Shown here: positions 57,123-64,000 of the stretch, one piece after another
Numbering within the stretch: position 1 is the first letter of the stretch
How the letters are laid out: every line of letters starts with the position of its first letter
Origin: Bradyrhizobium diazoefficiens
Lineage (GTDB): Bacteria > Pseudomonadota > Alphaproteobacteria > Rhizobiales > Xanthobacteraceae
DNA: 64,000 bases
Reading direction: 5' to 3'
Assembly (NCBI RefSeq): GCF_016612535.1
Contig: NZ_JAENXS010000002.1
Location: forward strand, 1,612,001-1,676,000
Made by a program: the position numbers and the translations under genes
The notes under the pieces: model-generated
What the model was told of the DNA's origin: nothing
Seen by the model: only the letters and a program-made list of their open reading frames with translations
The model's database searches: none

Positions 57123-57752
57123 ATGCCTCCATCACATTATCTTGCCGCGCTTTTCTCCGGCATTGGAATCGGTTTCACCGTCGCGGCTCCCATCGGGCCA
57201 ATGGGCATGCTGTGCATTCAGCGCACATTGGCATCGGGCATGGCCACAGGGCTCGCCACCGGCTTCGGTGCGGCAACTGTGCATCTCACCTACAGCGCCT
57301 TCGTCGTCTTGGGATTGGGCGCGCTTGCACAGCCTTGGGTCGAGGCGAATGCCGTCGTCTTCGGCATCGTCTCGGCGATCACGCTGCTGTGGTTCGCGAT
57401 CCGCACGCATCGCTGTTCCCTCGTGCTCCAGGACACCGGTGAGCTCGACAAAGTGCGTCTCGCACGCGCCTATCTCAGCGCCATCGCGCTCGGGCTGACC
57501 AATCCATTGACGGTCATCCTGTTTCTGGCAGCGCTGCACGCGTTCTCCACGCAAGCCGCTGCGGCACCGCTGATCGCGGGCGTCTTCGTCGGCTCTGCCG
57601 TCTGGTGGATGATGCTCAGCACGATCGTCGCAACCGCGCGCTCACGACTGACGCCGCGGATGCTGTCACTGAGCAGCCGGTTCGCGAGCCTCATGCTGCT
57701 CGGGCTCGGCACCACGATGCTGCTGCGGATCGCGCAGCGGATGTTGGGCTAG
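57123..57752 (+). CDS. LysE-family exporter
   Basis: A 209-residue membrane protein with six hydrophobic segments. The LysE signature PIGPMGMLCIQRTLASG is near residue 24, and GLTNPLTVILFLAAL in the middle. LysE/RhtB proteins export amino acids or related compounds. The ATG at 57123 gives the typical N-terminus; a longer reading to 57030 has an unlikely composition. A palindromic repeat begins at the stop codon. Confidence 0.87.
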   Translation: MPPSHYLAALFSGIGIGFTVAAPIGPMGMLCIQRTLASGMATGLATGFGAATVHLTYSAFVVLGLGALAQPWVEANAVVFGIVSAITLLWFAIRTHRCSLVLQDTGELDKVRLARAYLSAIALGLTNPLTVILFLAALHAFSTQAAAAPLIAGVFVGSAVWWMMLSTIVATARSRLTPRMLSLSSRFASLMLLGLGTTMLLRIAQRMLG

Positions 57753-57800
57753 AGCATGATCCGGAAAAGTGCGCAGCGGTTTTCCGACAAGATCGTGCTC
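57752..57800. repeat. Palindromic repeat, GAGCATGATC family
   Basis: GAGCATGATCCGGAAAA at the left is mirrored by TTTTCCGACAAGATCGTGCTC at the right, around GTGCGCAGCGG. A second copy, in the opposite orientation, is cut by the right edge of the window. It lies between the convergent LysE and RND genes and may act as a bidirectional terminator. Confidence 0.8.
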
Positions 57801-57812
57801 AAACAATAACCG

Positions 57813-60800
57813 TCAGCGCGCGCGGCGGGAGAAGAAGGAGATCAGGACCGGCAGCGTCACCAGAATCACGATCGGCGCCAGCATCATGCCGGTGACGACG
57901 ACGACCGCGAGCGGCTTCTGCACCTGCGAGCCGATGCCTCCCGACAGCGCGGCCGGCAGCAAGCCGACGCCGGCGACCACGCAGGTCATCAGCACCGGGC
58001 GGAGCTGCAACTCGCCGGTGCGGATCACCGCGCTCACGCGGTCCATGCCCTCATCGATCAACTGGTTGAACTGCGACAGGATGATGATGCCGTCCATCAC
58101 GGCGATGCCGAACAACGCGATGAAGCCAATCGCGGCCGAGACGCTGAAGGCGGTGCCGGTAATCAATAGCCCGAGCACGCCGCCGAAGATCGCCATCGGG
58201 ATCACGCTCATGGCGAGCAGCGTGTCGACCATCGAACCGAAATTGAACCAGAGCAGGACGGCGATCAGCGCCAGCGAGATCGGCACCACGATCGACAGCC
58301 GCCGGATCGCATCCTGGAGATTGCCGAACTCGCCGACCCATTCCATGTGCGATCCCGGCGGCAATTGCACCTGCTCGGCGATCTTCTGCTGGGCCTCGCG
58401 GATGGCGCTGCCGAGGTCGCGCTCTCGCACCGAGAACTTGATCGGCAGGTAGCGCTCCTGCTGCTCGCGATAGATGTAGGCCGCGCCGGAGACGAGGCTG
58501 ATCGTAGCCACCTCACTGAGGGGAATCTGCGTGACGGAGCCGTTCGGCCCGGGCGCGCCGATCCGGATGTTCTGGATCGCCTCCGCGCTCCGGCGATATT
58601 CCGGCGCGAGGCGAACGATGATCGGGAAATGGCGGTCAGATCCCGGCTCGTAGAGATCGCCCGCGGTGTCCCCGCCGATCGCGACCTTGATGGTGGCGTT
58701 GATGTCGCCGGGAGCGAGTCCGTAGCGCGCGGCCTTGGCACGGTCGATGTCGATCTGGACGGTCGGCTGCCCGAGCGAGGTGAACACCGCGAGGTCGGTG
58801 ATGCCCTGCACGGTCGATAGCACCGACTTGATCTTGTTGGCAGTGTCGGTCAGCGCCTGGAGATCGCTGCCGAACAGCTTGATCGAGTTCTCGCCCTTAA
58901 CGCCGGAGACCGCTTCCGAGACGTTGTCCTGCAGATATTGCGAGAAGTTGAACTCGACGCCGGGGAATCGATCGTCGAGCTGCTTGAGCAGCTCCGCAGT
59001 CAGCTCCTCTTTGTCATGCGTGCCGGGCCACTCGCTCGCGGGCTTCAGCGGCGCGAAGAACTCGGCGTTGAAGAAGCCGGCGGCGTCGGTGCCGTCGTCG
59101 GGACGGCCATGCTGCGACACCACGGACTCGACCTCGGGCCGGGCGCGAATCAGCTTGCGCATCTCGTTGACGTAGGAATTGCCTTCCTGGAGCGAGATGG
59201 TCGGCGGCAGCGTGGCGCGGATCCAGAGATTGCCCTCTTCGAGCTTGGGGAGGAATTCGAGGCCAAGCAGCCGGCCGAGCGCCACCGTCATCAGCACGAG
59301 GCCCACCGCAGCGCCGAGCATGATGCTGCGATTGGCGACCGCCCAACGCAGCACCGGCATGTAGATCCGGTGCAGGATCTGCATCACCCTGGTCTCGGTC
59401 TCCTCGACATGCGCGGGCAGGATGATCGCGGACAGCGCTGGCGTGACGGTGAAGGTCGCAAGCAGACCGCCGGCAAGCGCGTAGGCATAGGTCCGTGCCA
59501 TCGGGCCGAAAATGTTACCCTCGACGCCGGACAGCGTGAACAGCGGCAAAAATGCCGCGATGATGATCGCGGCGGCAAAGAAGATCGAGCGCGAGACGTC
59601 GGCCGCGGCGCTGAGGATGGCATGGCTCTTCATACCGAACAGCGTCTCGGGCGACATCTGCTCGGATTCGTTCGGCGGCGTGGTTTGCGTCAGGCGTCGG
59701 AAGATCGCCTCCACCATGATGACGGTGGCGTCCACGATCAGGCCGAAATCGATGGCGCCCACCGACAGAAGATTCGCGGATTCCCCGCGCAGCACCAGGA
59801 TGATCACGGCGAAGAACAGCGCAAACGGAATGGTGGCGCCGACGATCAGCGCGCTGCGGAGATCGCCGAGGAAGATCCACTGCAACAGCACGATCAGCAG
59901 GATGCCGACCACCATGTTGTGCAGCACGGTGTGGGTGGTGAGATCGATCAGGTCCTTGCGGTCGTAGATGCGTTCGATGCGCACGCCCGGCGGCAGGATG
60001 GTCGAGCCGTTGATCTGCTGGACCAGCTGCTCGACGCGATTGATGGTCGGCGTGCTCTGCTCGCCGCGGCGCATCAGCACGATGCCCTGCACGATGTCGT
60101 CGGCATCATCGAGACCGGCGATGCCGAGACGCGGCTTCTGGCCGACGGTGACGGTGGCGACGTCCTTCACCAGCACCGGATTGCCGTTGGTCTGGGCGAC
60201 CATGGTATTGGCGAGATCGTCGATCGAGCGGATCAGGCCGACGCCGCGCACCACGGCCGATTGCTGGCCGATATTGACGGTGTTGCCGCCGACATTGACG
60301 TTGGAATTGCTGACCGCCTGGAGCAATTGCGGCAGCGTCAGTCCGTTGGCGACCAGCTTGTTGTTGTCGACCTGGAGCTCATAAGTCTTGCTTTTGCCGC
60401 CCCATCCGGTGACGTCGATCACGCCGGGCACGGAACGGAAGCGGCGCTGGAGGATCCAATCCTGGATGGTCTTGAGGTCGAGCACGCTGTAGTTCGGCGG
60501 ACCGACCAGCCGATAACGGAAGATTTCGCCGATCGGGCTGAGCGGCGAGATCTGCGGCTGAACGTTGCCCGGCAACGGCGCGAGCTGCGCTAGGCGATTC
60601 AAGACCTGCTGCAACGCCTCTTCATAGGTGTAGGCGAATGAGAATTGGAGTTTGACGTCGGAGAGGCCATAGAGCGAGATGGTGCGGATGGTCGTGAGGT
60701 TCTTCAGGCCCGCGACCTGGGTCTCGATCGGGATCGTGATGTAGCGCTCGATTTCCTCCGCCGACAGGCCCGGGCTCTGGGTGACGACGTCGACCATCGG

Positions 60801-60929
60801 CGGGGTCGGGTCGGGATAGGCCTCGATGTTGAGCTGGTTGAACGCAATCAGGCCGCCGATGAACACGGCGACGAACATGCCGACCATCAGGAAGCGCCGG
60901 TTGACGGCAAGGGCGACGAGGCGATCCAT
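57813..60929 (-). CDS. RND efflux pump inner-membrane protein, heavy-metal (CzcA/CusA) type
   Basis: A 1038-residue RND transporter with 12 membrane helices and two large periplasmic loops. The fourth helix reads DFGLIVDATVIMVEAIFRR, close to the DFG-D-VE pattern of HME pumps but with Ala-Thr in place of Gly-Ala, and the last VEN Asn replaced by Ala. Other family segments: PDPTPPMVDVVTQSPGLSAE at the N-terminus and GFIALFGIAVMDGIIILSQF near the C-terminus. It should export a metal ion or small cation together with the adaptor upstream. The substrate is uncertain because the diagnostic helix is atypical. Confidence 0.87.
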   Translation of the reverse strand: MDRLVALAVNRRFLMVGMFVAVFIGGLIAFNQLNIEAYPDPTPPMVDVVTQSPGLSAEEIERYITIPIETQVAGLKNLTTIRTISLYGLSDVKLQFSFAYTYEEALQQVLNRLAQLAPLPGNVQPQISPLSPIGEIFRYRLVGPPNYSVLDLKTIQDWILQRRFRSVPGVIDVTGWGGKSKTYELQVDNNKLVANGLTLPQLLQAVSNSNVNVGGNTVNIGQQSAVVRGVGLIRSIDDLANTMVAQTNGNPVLVKDVATVTVGQKPRLGIAGLDDADDIVQGIVLMRRGEQSTPTINRVEQLVQQINGSTILPPGVRIERIYDRKDLIDLTTHTVLHNMVVGILLIVLLQWIFLGDLRSALIVGATIPFALFFAVIILVLRGESANLLSVGAIDFGLIVDATVIMVEAIFRRLTQTTPPNESEQMSPETLFGMKSHAILSAAADVSRSIFFAAAIIIAAFLPLFTLSGVEGNIFGPMARTYAYALAGGLLATFTVTPALSAIILPAHVEETETRVMQILHRIYMPVLRWAVANRSIMLGAAVGLVLMTVALGRLLGLEFLPKLEEGNLWIRATLPPTISLQEGNSYVNEMRKLIRARPEVESVVSQHGRPDDGTDAAGFFNAEFFAPLKPASEWPGTHDKEELTAELLKQLDDRFPGVEFNFSQYLQDNVSEAVSGVKGENSIKLFGSDLQALTDTANKIKSVLSTVQGITDLAVFTSLGQPTVQIDIDRAKAARYGLAPGDINATIKVAIGGDTAGDLYEPGSDRHFPIIVRLAPEYRRSAEAIQNIRIGAPGPNGSVTQIPLSEVATISLVSGAAYIYREQQERYLPIKFSVRERDLGSAIREAQQKIAEQVQLPPGSHMEWVGEFGNLQDAIRRLSIVVPISLALIAVLLWFNFGSMVDTLLAMSVIPMAIFGGVLGLLITGTAFSVSAAIGFIALFGIAVMDGIIILSQFNQLIDEGMDRVSAVIRTGELQLRPVLMTCVVAGVGLLPAALSGGIGSQVQKPLAVVVVTGMMLAPIVILVTLPVLISFFSRRAR

Positions 60930-60945
60930 TTAGGCCGGCAGTTGT

Positions 60946-61115
60946 TCTCCCTCGCCCCGCTTGCGGGGAGAGGGTCGGGGTGAGGGGGAGTCTCCGCGGG
61001 GACGGTGAGAGTTGGCCTCGCGGAGAGCCCCCCTCACCCGGATTGCACCGGACGACGCTTTGCGTCGCCGAGCGCAATCCGACCTCTCCCCGCCAGCGGG
61101 GCGAGATGAAGCGAG
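60946..61115. repeat. Intergenic repeat, CTCCCTCGCCCCGC family
   Basis: A GC-rich element of about 170 bases between the adaptor and pump genes. It opens CTCCCTCGCCCCGCTTGCGG and closes with the near-inverse CCGCCAGCGGGGCGAGATG, with a further hairpin (CCCCTCACCCGG / GTCGGGGTGAGGGG) inside. This is a fourth repeat family in the window. Because it sits inside an adaptor-pump operon, it could affect the ratio of the two transcripts. Confidence 0.75.
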
Positions 61116-61148
61116 CCCGTGCGCGACCTGATTCACGTCAACATTCTT

Positions 61149-62393
61149 TCAGCTACCGGACGCCGCGCGGTCGATGAACAGGCTGCCTTTGACGACGATG
61201 TTCTCGCCGGGTTTCAGGTTGCTGGTGACCTCGGCGAGGTTGCCGTTGATGAGGCCGACCTTGATCTGGCGCAGCTCGAGCGACTTGTCCTCACGCGCGA
61301 CCCAGATGCGGACCTGGTCGCCTTCGTAGATCAGCGCCTGCTTCGGCACTCCAGGTGCCGCGCGGTCGCCGGCCGAATAGATCGTGACGTTGGCGAACAT
61401 TTCCGGCTTGAGTAGGCCGTCCTTGTTGTCGATGGTGGCGCGGACCAGCAGGCGGCGGGTATTGGGATCGATCGCGGCGGCGACGTAGTTGATCTTGGCG
61501 GTCAAGGGGCGGCCCGGCAGCGCCATTACGTTGACCGCAATGTCTTGTCCGACATTCACCATGGCGGCATCGCTCTCTCGCACGAAGGCGGTGAGCCAGA
61601 CCGTCGAAAGATCGCCGATCACGAACACCGGATCGCTGGCACCAGCGCTGACGTACTGACCGGGCCCGACCTTGCGCTGCACGACCGTGCCCGAGATCGG
61701 CGCATAGATCGTGATCTCCGGATTGATGGTGCTCTTGTTCTGGAACGCCTTGATCGTCTCGTCGGTGAAACCGAGGATGCGCAGCTTGTTGTTTGCGGCC
61801 TCCAGCGCCGTCACCGAGGAGCGCATGTCGTTCTGCGCCTGCACCTGGGTCGCTTCCGCCTGTTGATAATCCTTGAGCGGAATGGCACGGCCTTCGTAGA
61901 GATCCTTGGCGCGCCTGTACTGGATGTCGGCAAGCTCGAGCGCCGACTTCGCCTTGTTCTGCGACGTCATCGCCGCGATGAAATCGTTCTGGGCCTGCAC
62001 GGTGTCGGCGGCCTCGATTGTGAACAGCGGTTGACCTTGCGTCACGCTCTCGCCGGGCTTGGCAAGCAGCTTGGTCACGCGGCCCGCATAGGGCGAGAAC
62101 ACCGGCGTCGAGCGATCCTCATCGACCGCGACCTTGCCCTCGGTGACGTACTCGGCGCGGAACGTTTTGGCGTTGACCGGCTCGATCGTTAGCGTCGCCC
62201 ATTCGGATGGTGTCGGCGTGAAATTCTGAGCGCTCCTGCGCGACTGGCTGGAGACTTCGGAATGGTTCTTCTGCTTGCCACCCGTAAAGAGAAAGCCGTA
62301 GGCGCCAGCCCCGGCAAGCGCCAGTAAAACTACGGATGTGATCACCCGTCGTTTTGTAAGCACCTGCAATCGCTTGGTATTTTCAGCTACCAT
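61149..62393 (-). CDS. RND periplasmic adaptor (membrane fusion protein)
   Basis: A 414-residue adaptor. One N-terminal membrane helix (VVLLALAGAGAYGFLF) is followed by the split lipoyl/barrel-sandwich (FSPYAGRVTKLLAKPGESVT ... IYAPISGTVVQRKVGPGQY), a helical hairpin of about 90 residues between them, and a beta-barrel (LTAKINYVAAAIDPNTRRLL). It couples the pump at 57813 to an outer-membrane channel. No such channel lies in the operon; the TolC-type gene at 53961 is the nearest. Its gene is upstream of the pump, 219 bases apart with a repeat between. Confidence 0.9.
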   Translation of the reverse strand: MVAENTKRLQVLTKRRVITSVVLLALAGAGAYGFLFTGGKQKNHSEVSSQSRRSAQNFTPTPSEWATLTIEPVNAKTFRAEYVTEGKVAVDEDRSTPVFSPYAGRVTKLLAKPGESVTQGQPLFTIEAADTVQAQNDFIAAMTSQNKAKSALELADIQYRRAKDLYEGRAIPLKDYQQAEATQVQAQNDMRSSVTALEAANNKLRILGFTDETIKAFQNKSTINPEITIYAPISGTVVQRKVGPGQYVSAGASDPVFVIGDLSTVWLTAFVRESDAAMVNVGQDIAVNVMALPGRPLTAKINYVAAAIDPNTRRLLVRATIDNKDGLLKPEMFANVTIYSAGDRAAPGVPKQALIYEGDQVRIWVAREDKSLELRQIKVGLINGNLAEVTSNLKPGENIVVKGSLFIDRAASGS

Positions 62394-62538
62394 GGGGCCC
62401 GGTCATGTCTGCGACGATCTCGGCAGACGACTGCCTCATCGGTCGCGCTAATAGTGCCGAATTGAGATTTCAAACAACCTAAAAAACGCCAGTCGTCTTT
62501 CGGTTTGCGTTAAAATTTTGCGACACGTCAGCTTCACG

Positions 62539-63939
62539 TCAGCTTCGTGCCGGCCATTGTGACGGATGGCTGCCGAGCGGCATGGCAGGGCGGCGCCATT
62601 GCGCCGGCGTCCTCGACAGCACCGCCGAATGGCGCACCGCGTTCAACGTGCCGAAGCCAGATGACACGGTTTCCATGAACGCAGCATGTACGGCCTCGCC
62701 CGCAAGATCCGGGGTGCTGAGACCGCCGTCGAGCCGGCCGAGATTCCACAGCCAGCGTCCTGTCTGCGCCAGCGACACGCGCACGTGCCAGCTGCCGCCT
62801 TCGCGGGCCTGGCGCGCCTTGGCCATCATCGCACCGAACGCCATCAGATAGCCGGTCGCGTGATCGAGCATCTGCGCCGGTAATTCCTTGGGACCGTCGA
62901 TGCCAGCGGCCTTGCCTTCCGCATGGTTGAAGCCGGTCGTGGTCTGCACCAGCGAATCGAAGCCGCGGCGCTCGGCCCATGGGCCGGCATGGCCGTAAGC
63001 GGACAGGGTGACGTAGACGATGCCGGGATTGATGCTGGCTGCTTCCTCCGGCGAGAAGCCGAGGGCGGCGAGCGCGCGTGGACGATAACCTTGCGAGAAG
63101 ATGTCGGCGTCCTTCAACAGTGCGCGCATCTGCGCCCTGCCCGCCTCGCTCTTCAGCTCGATGAAAGTGGTGAGCTTGCCGCGGCCGGTGTCGATGGTGA
63201 GCCAGGGAATGGCGGGCAGCTCGGGCCCTGACACCAGCAGAACATCCGCACCGTGCGCAGCGAGCGTGCGGCCCGCGACGGGACCTGCGATGACGCGGGA
63301 GAGGTCGAGTACGCGGAGACCCGAGAGCGGGCGATCGCCTCTTGGCCACGGCTTCGGCGGTGCGTCGCCGATCTTCTCGATCGAGATCAGCGGCAATTCG
63401 GCGAGCGCACGTGCCTGCGGCAGCGCGGACCATTCGTCGTAGGAGCGCATCAGCGCAACGACGCCACCGGCGGCATAGACCGTGGTTTCAAAATTCTCGC
63501 CCTTCCATTGCATCAACGCGGCCTGCACCTTCTCGCGCTCCGCCTCGCAGCCGAGCACCTTGCAGACGGCGTCGCGGTGATGCCTAAAATTGGTATGGCA
63601 GCGGACGAAGCGGTTGTCGCCGGTGCTGTAGACTCCCGCGATGGCGTCCCAGGCAGGCGGCGGCGGTTTGTCGTCGAGGCGCAGATAACGTTCCGAACGG
63701 CACTCGACGACGGCGTGGCGCATGTCGACGGTCACGTCCTGCGCCTCACCGCTGCGCAGTCTCCAGATCTCGGCAGCGGCGAGGCCTGTGGCGGCGATTG
63801 TCGTTTGCCCGGCGACGGCGACGCGAAACGAAGACGGGATCTGCGGCTCCTCGCCGGTCAGTCGTACACGCGCGAGCGCGGCCGCATCGCCGCCGGCGGA
63901 GGTCCAGATATCGCTGAGAATGTCGACGGGGCTTTGCAT
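62539..63939 (-). CDS. CaiB/BaiF-family CoA transferase
   Basis: A 466-residue type III CoA transferase. Family segments: GLRVLDLSRVIAGPVAGRTLAAHGAD (start of the CoA-binding domain, about residue 220), RGKLTTFIELKSEAGR, SQGYRPRALAALGFSPEEA and VYVTLSAYGHAGPWAERRGF. The N-terminal half is a second, degenerate unit. It exchanges CoA between acids through an aspartyl intermediate, but the catalytic Asp is not clearly in the standard position (usual D in the FDSLVQ-like region is FDSLVQTTTGF here). ATG at 63939 is followed by MQSPVDILSDIW. Substrate unknown. Confidence 0.87.
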   Translation of the reverse strand: MQSPVDILSDIWTSAGGDAAALARVRLTGEEPQIPSSFRVAVAGQTTIAATGLAAAEIWRLRSGEAQDVTVDMRHAVVECRSERYLRLDDKPPPPAWDAIAGVYSTGDNRFVRCHTNFRHHRDAVCKVLGCEAEREKVQAALMQWKGENFETTVYAAGGVVALMRSYDEWSALPQARALAELPLISIEKIGDAPPKPWPRGDRPLSGLRVLDLSRVIAGPVAGRTLAAHGADVLLVSGPELPAIPWLTIDTGRGKLTTFIELKSEAGRAQMRALLKDADIFSQGYRPRALAALGFSPEEAASINPGIVYVTLSAYGHAGPWAERRGFDSLVQTTTGFNHAEGKAAGIDGPKELPAQMLDHATGYLMAFGAMMAKARQAREGGSWHVRVSLAQTGRWLWNLGRLDGGLSTPDLAGEAVHAAFMETVSSGFGTLNAVRHSAVLSRTPAQWRRPAMPLGSHPSQWPARS

Positions 63940-63964
63940 GGCCTCTTCTCTCCCTTGTCGTTTG

Positions 63965-64000
63965 GAGCATGATCTTTTCGGAAAACCGCTGCGCACTTTT
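63965..64000. repeat. Palindromic repeat, GAGCATGATC family, cut by window end
   Basis: GAGCATGATCTTTTCGGAAAACC followed by GCTGCGCACTTTT, the same family as 57752-57800 read in the other direction. The right part lies outside the window. Confidence 0.75.

Noticed and set aside
58938..60593. A 551-codon frame opposite the RND pump gene
   Set aside because: Composition is His/Arg/Asp-rich with no motif, and the pump on the other strand is unmistakable.

Overview
The window is high-GC alphaproteobacterial chromosome, most likely Bradyrhizobium or a close relative. Signs of this are the TIGR03808/TIGR03809-type pair, a MucR/Ros regulator, two DUF2336 proteins, a CtrA-type TTAA-N7-TTAA site, an ECF sigma with an NrsF-type anti-sigma, and several families of GC-rich palindromic intergenic repeats typical of that genus. 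Most of it reads as core chromosome. Accessory or decayed patches are the arsenic operon (1-1475), a truncated LysR gene (2933-3559) and an AT-richer Fic island (about 13040-14160).

Layout. 1-2884: arsR (5' end cut by the window edge), what looks like the leftover start of a thioredoxin-type arsenate reductase, an arsenite-type aquaglyceroporin, a glutaredoxin-type arsC and a CLC chloride/proton antiporter. 2933-5911: LysR remnant, ATC-hydrolase-like enzyme, GFA protein, lipoprotein, small repeat protein. 6178-11575: DUF2336 protein behind CtrA sites, a soluble haem-globin chemoreceptor, DUF1491, a peptidoglycan-binding protein and a PAS histidine kinase. 11986-15555: DUF5330, SufE, candidate antitoxin plus Fic, MucR, membrane protein. 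15866-18480: GT39-type glycosyltransferase and class II aldolase.

18807-24189 is the standout: a stressosome operon (globin-RsbR, RsbS, RsbT, RsbX) whose tightly overlapping genes run into a histidine kinase with an RsbU_N-like domain, a lone receiver protein and a REC-kinase-REC hybrid. The phosphatase RsbU and a sigma factor, the usual outputs, are absent, so the signal probably passes into phosphorelay signalling. The RsbR globin domain appears to have Tyr at the proximal-histidine position, unlike the chemoreceptor globin at 7233.

24215-42520: M20 peptidase, GT87 transferase, HerA-like ATPase, folP-folB-folK, and methylmalonyl-CoA mutase mutA and mutB with a GFA gene wedged between them. 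Then come an orphan MNT nucleotidyltransferase, a DUF3298 protein, a Bug-type binding protein, the mutase chaperone meaB, a pyroglutamyl-peptidase-like protein and the TIGR03808/TIGR03809 pair. 43004-50868: ECF sigma, anti-sigma and subtilase operon; GGDEF protein; second DUF2336 protein; ECF sigma with NrsF-type anti-sigma; exported protein. 50982-63939: enoyl-CoA hydratase, acetyl-CoA hydrolase/transferase family protein, TolC-type outer-membrane protein, a P-loop kinase with a probable C-terminal frameshift, amidohydrolase, LysE exporter, a heavy-metal-type RND pump with its adaptor, and a CaiB/BaiF CoA transferase.

All function calls come from reading sequence motifs without database searches. 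Starts are chosen by motif, overlap and ribosome-site arguments given per entry.
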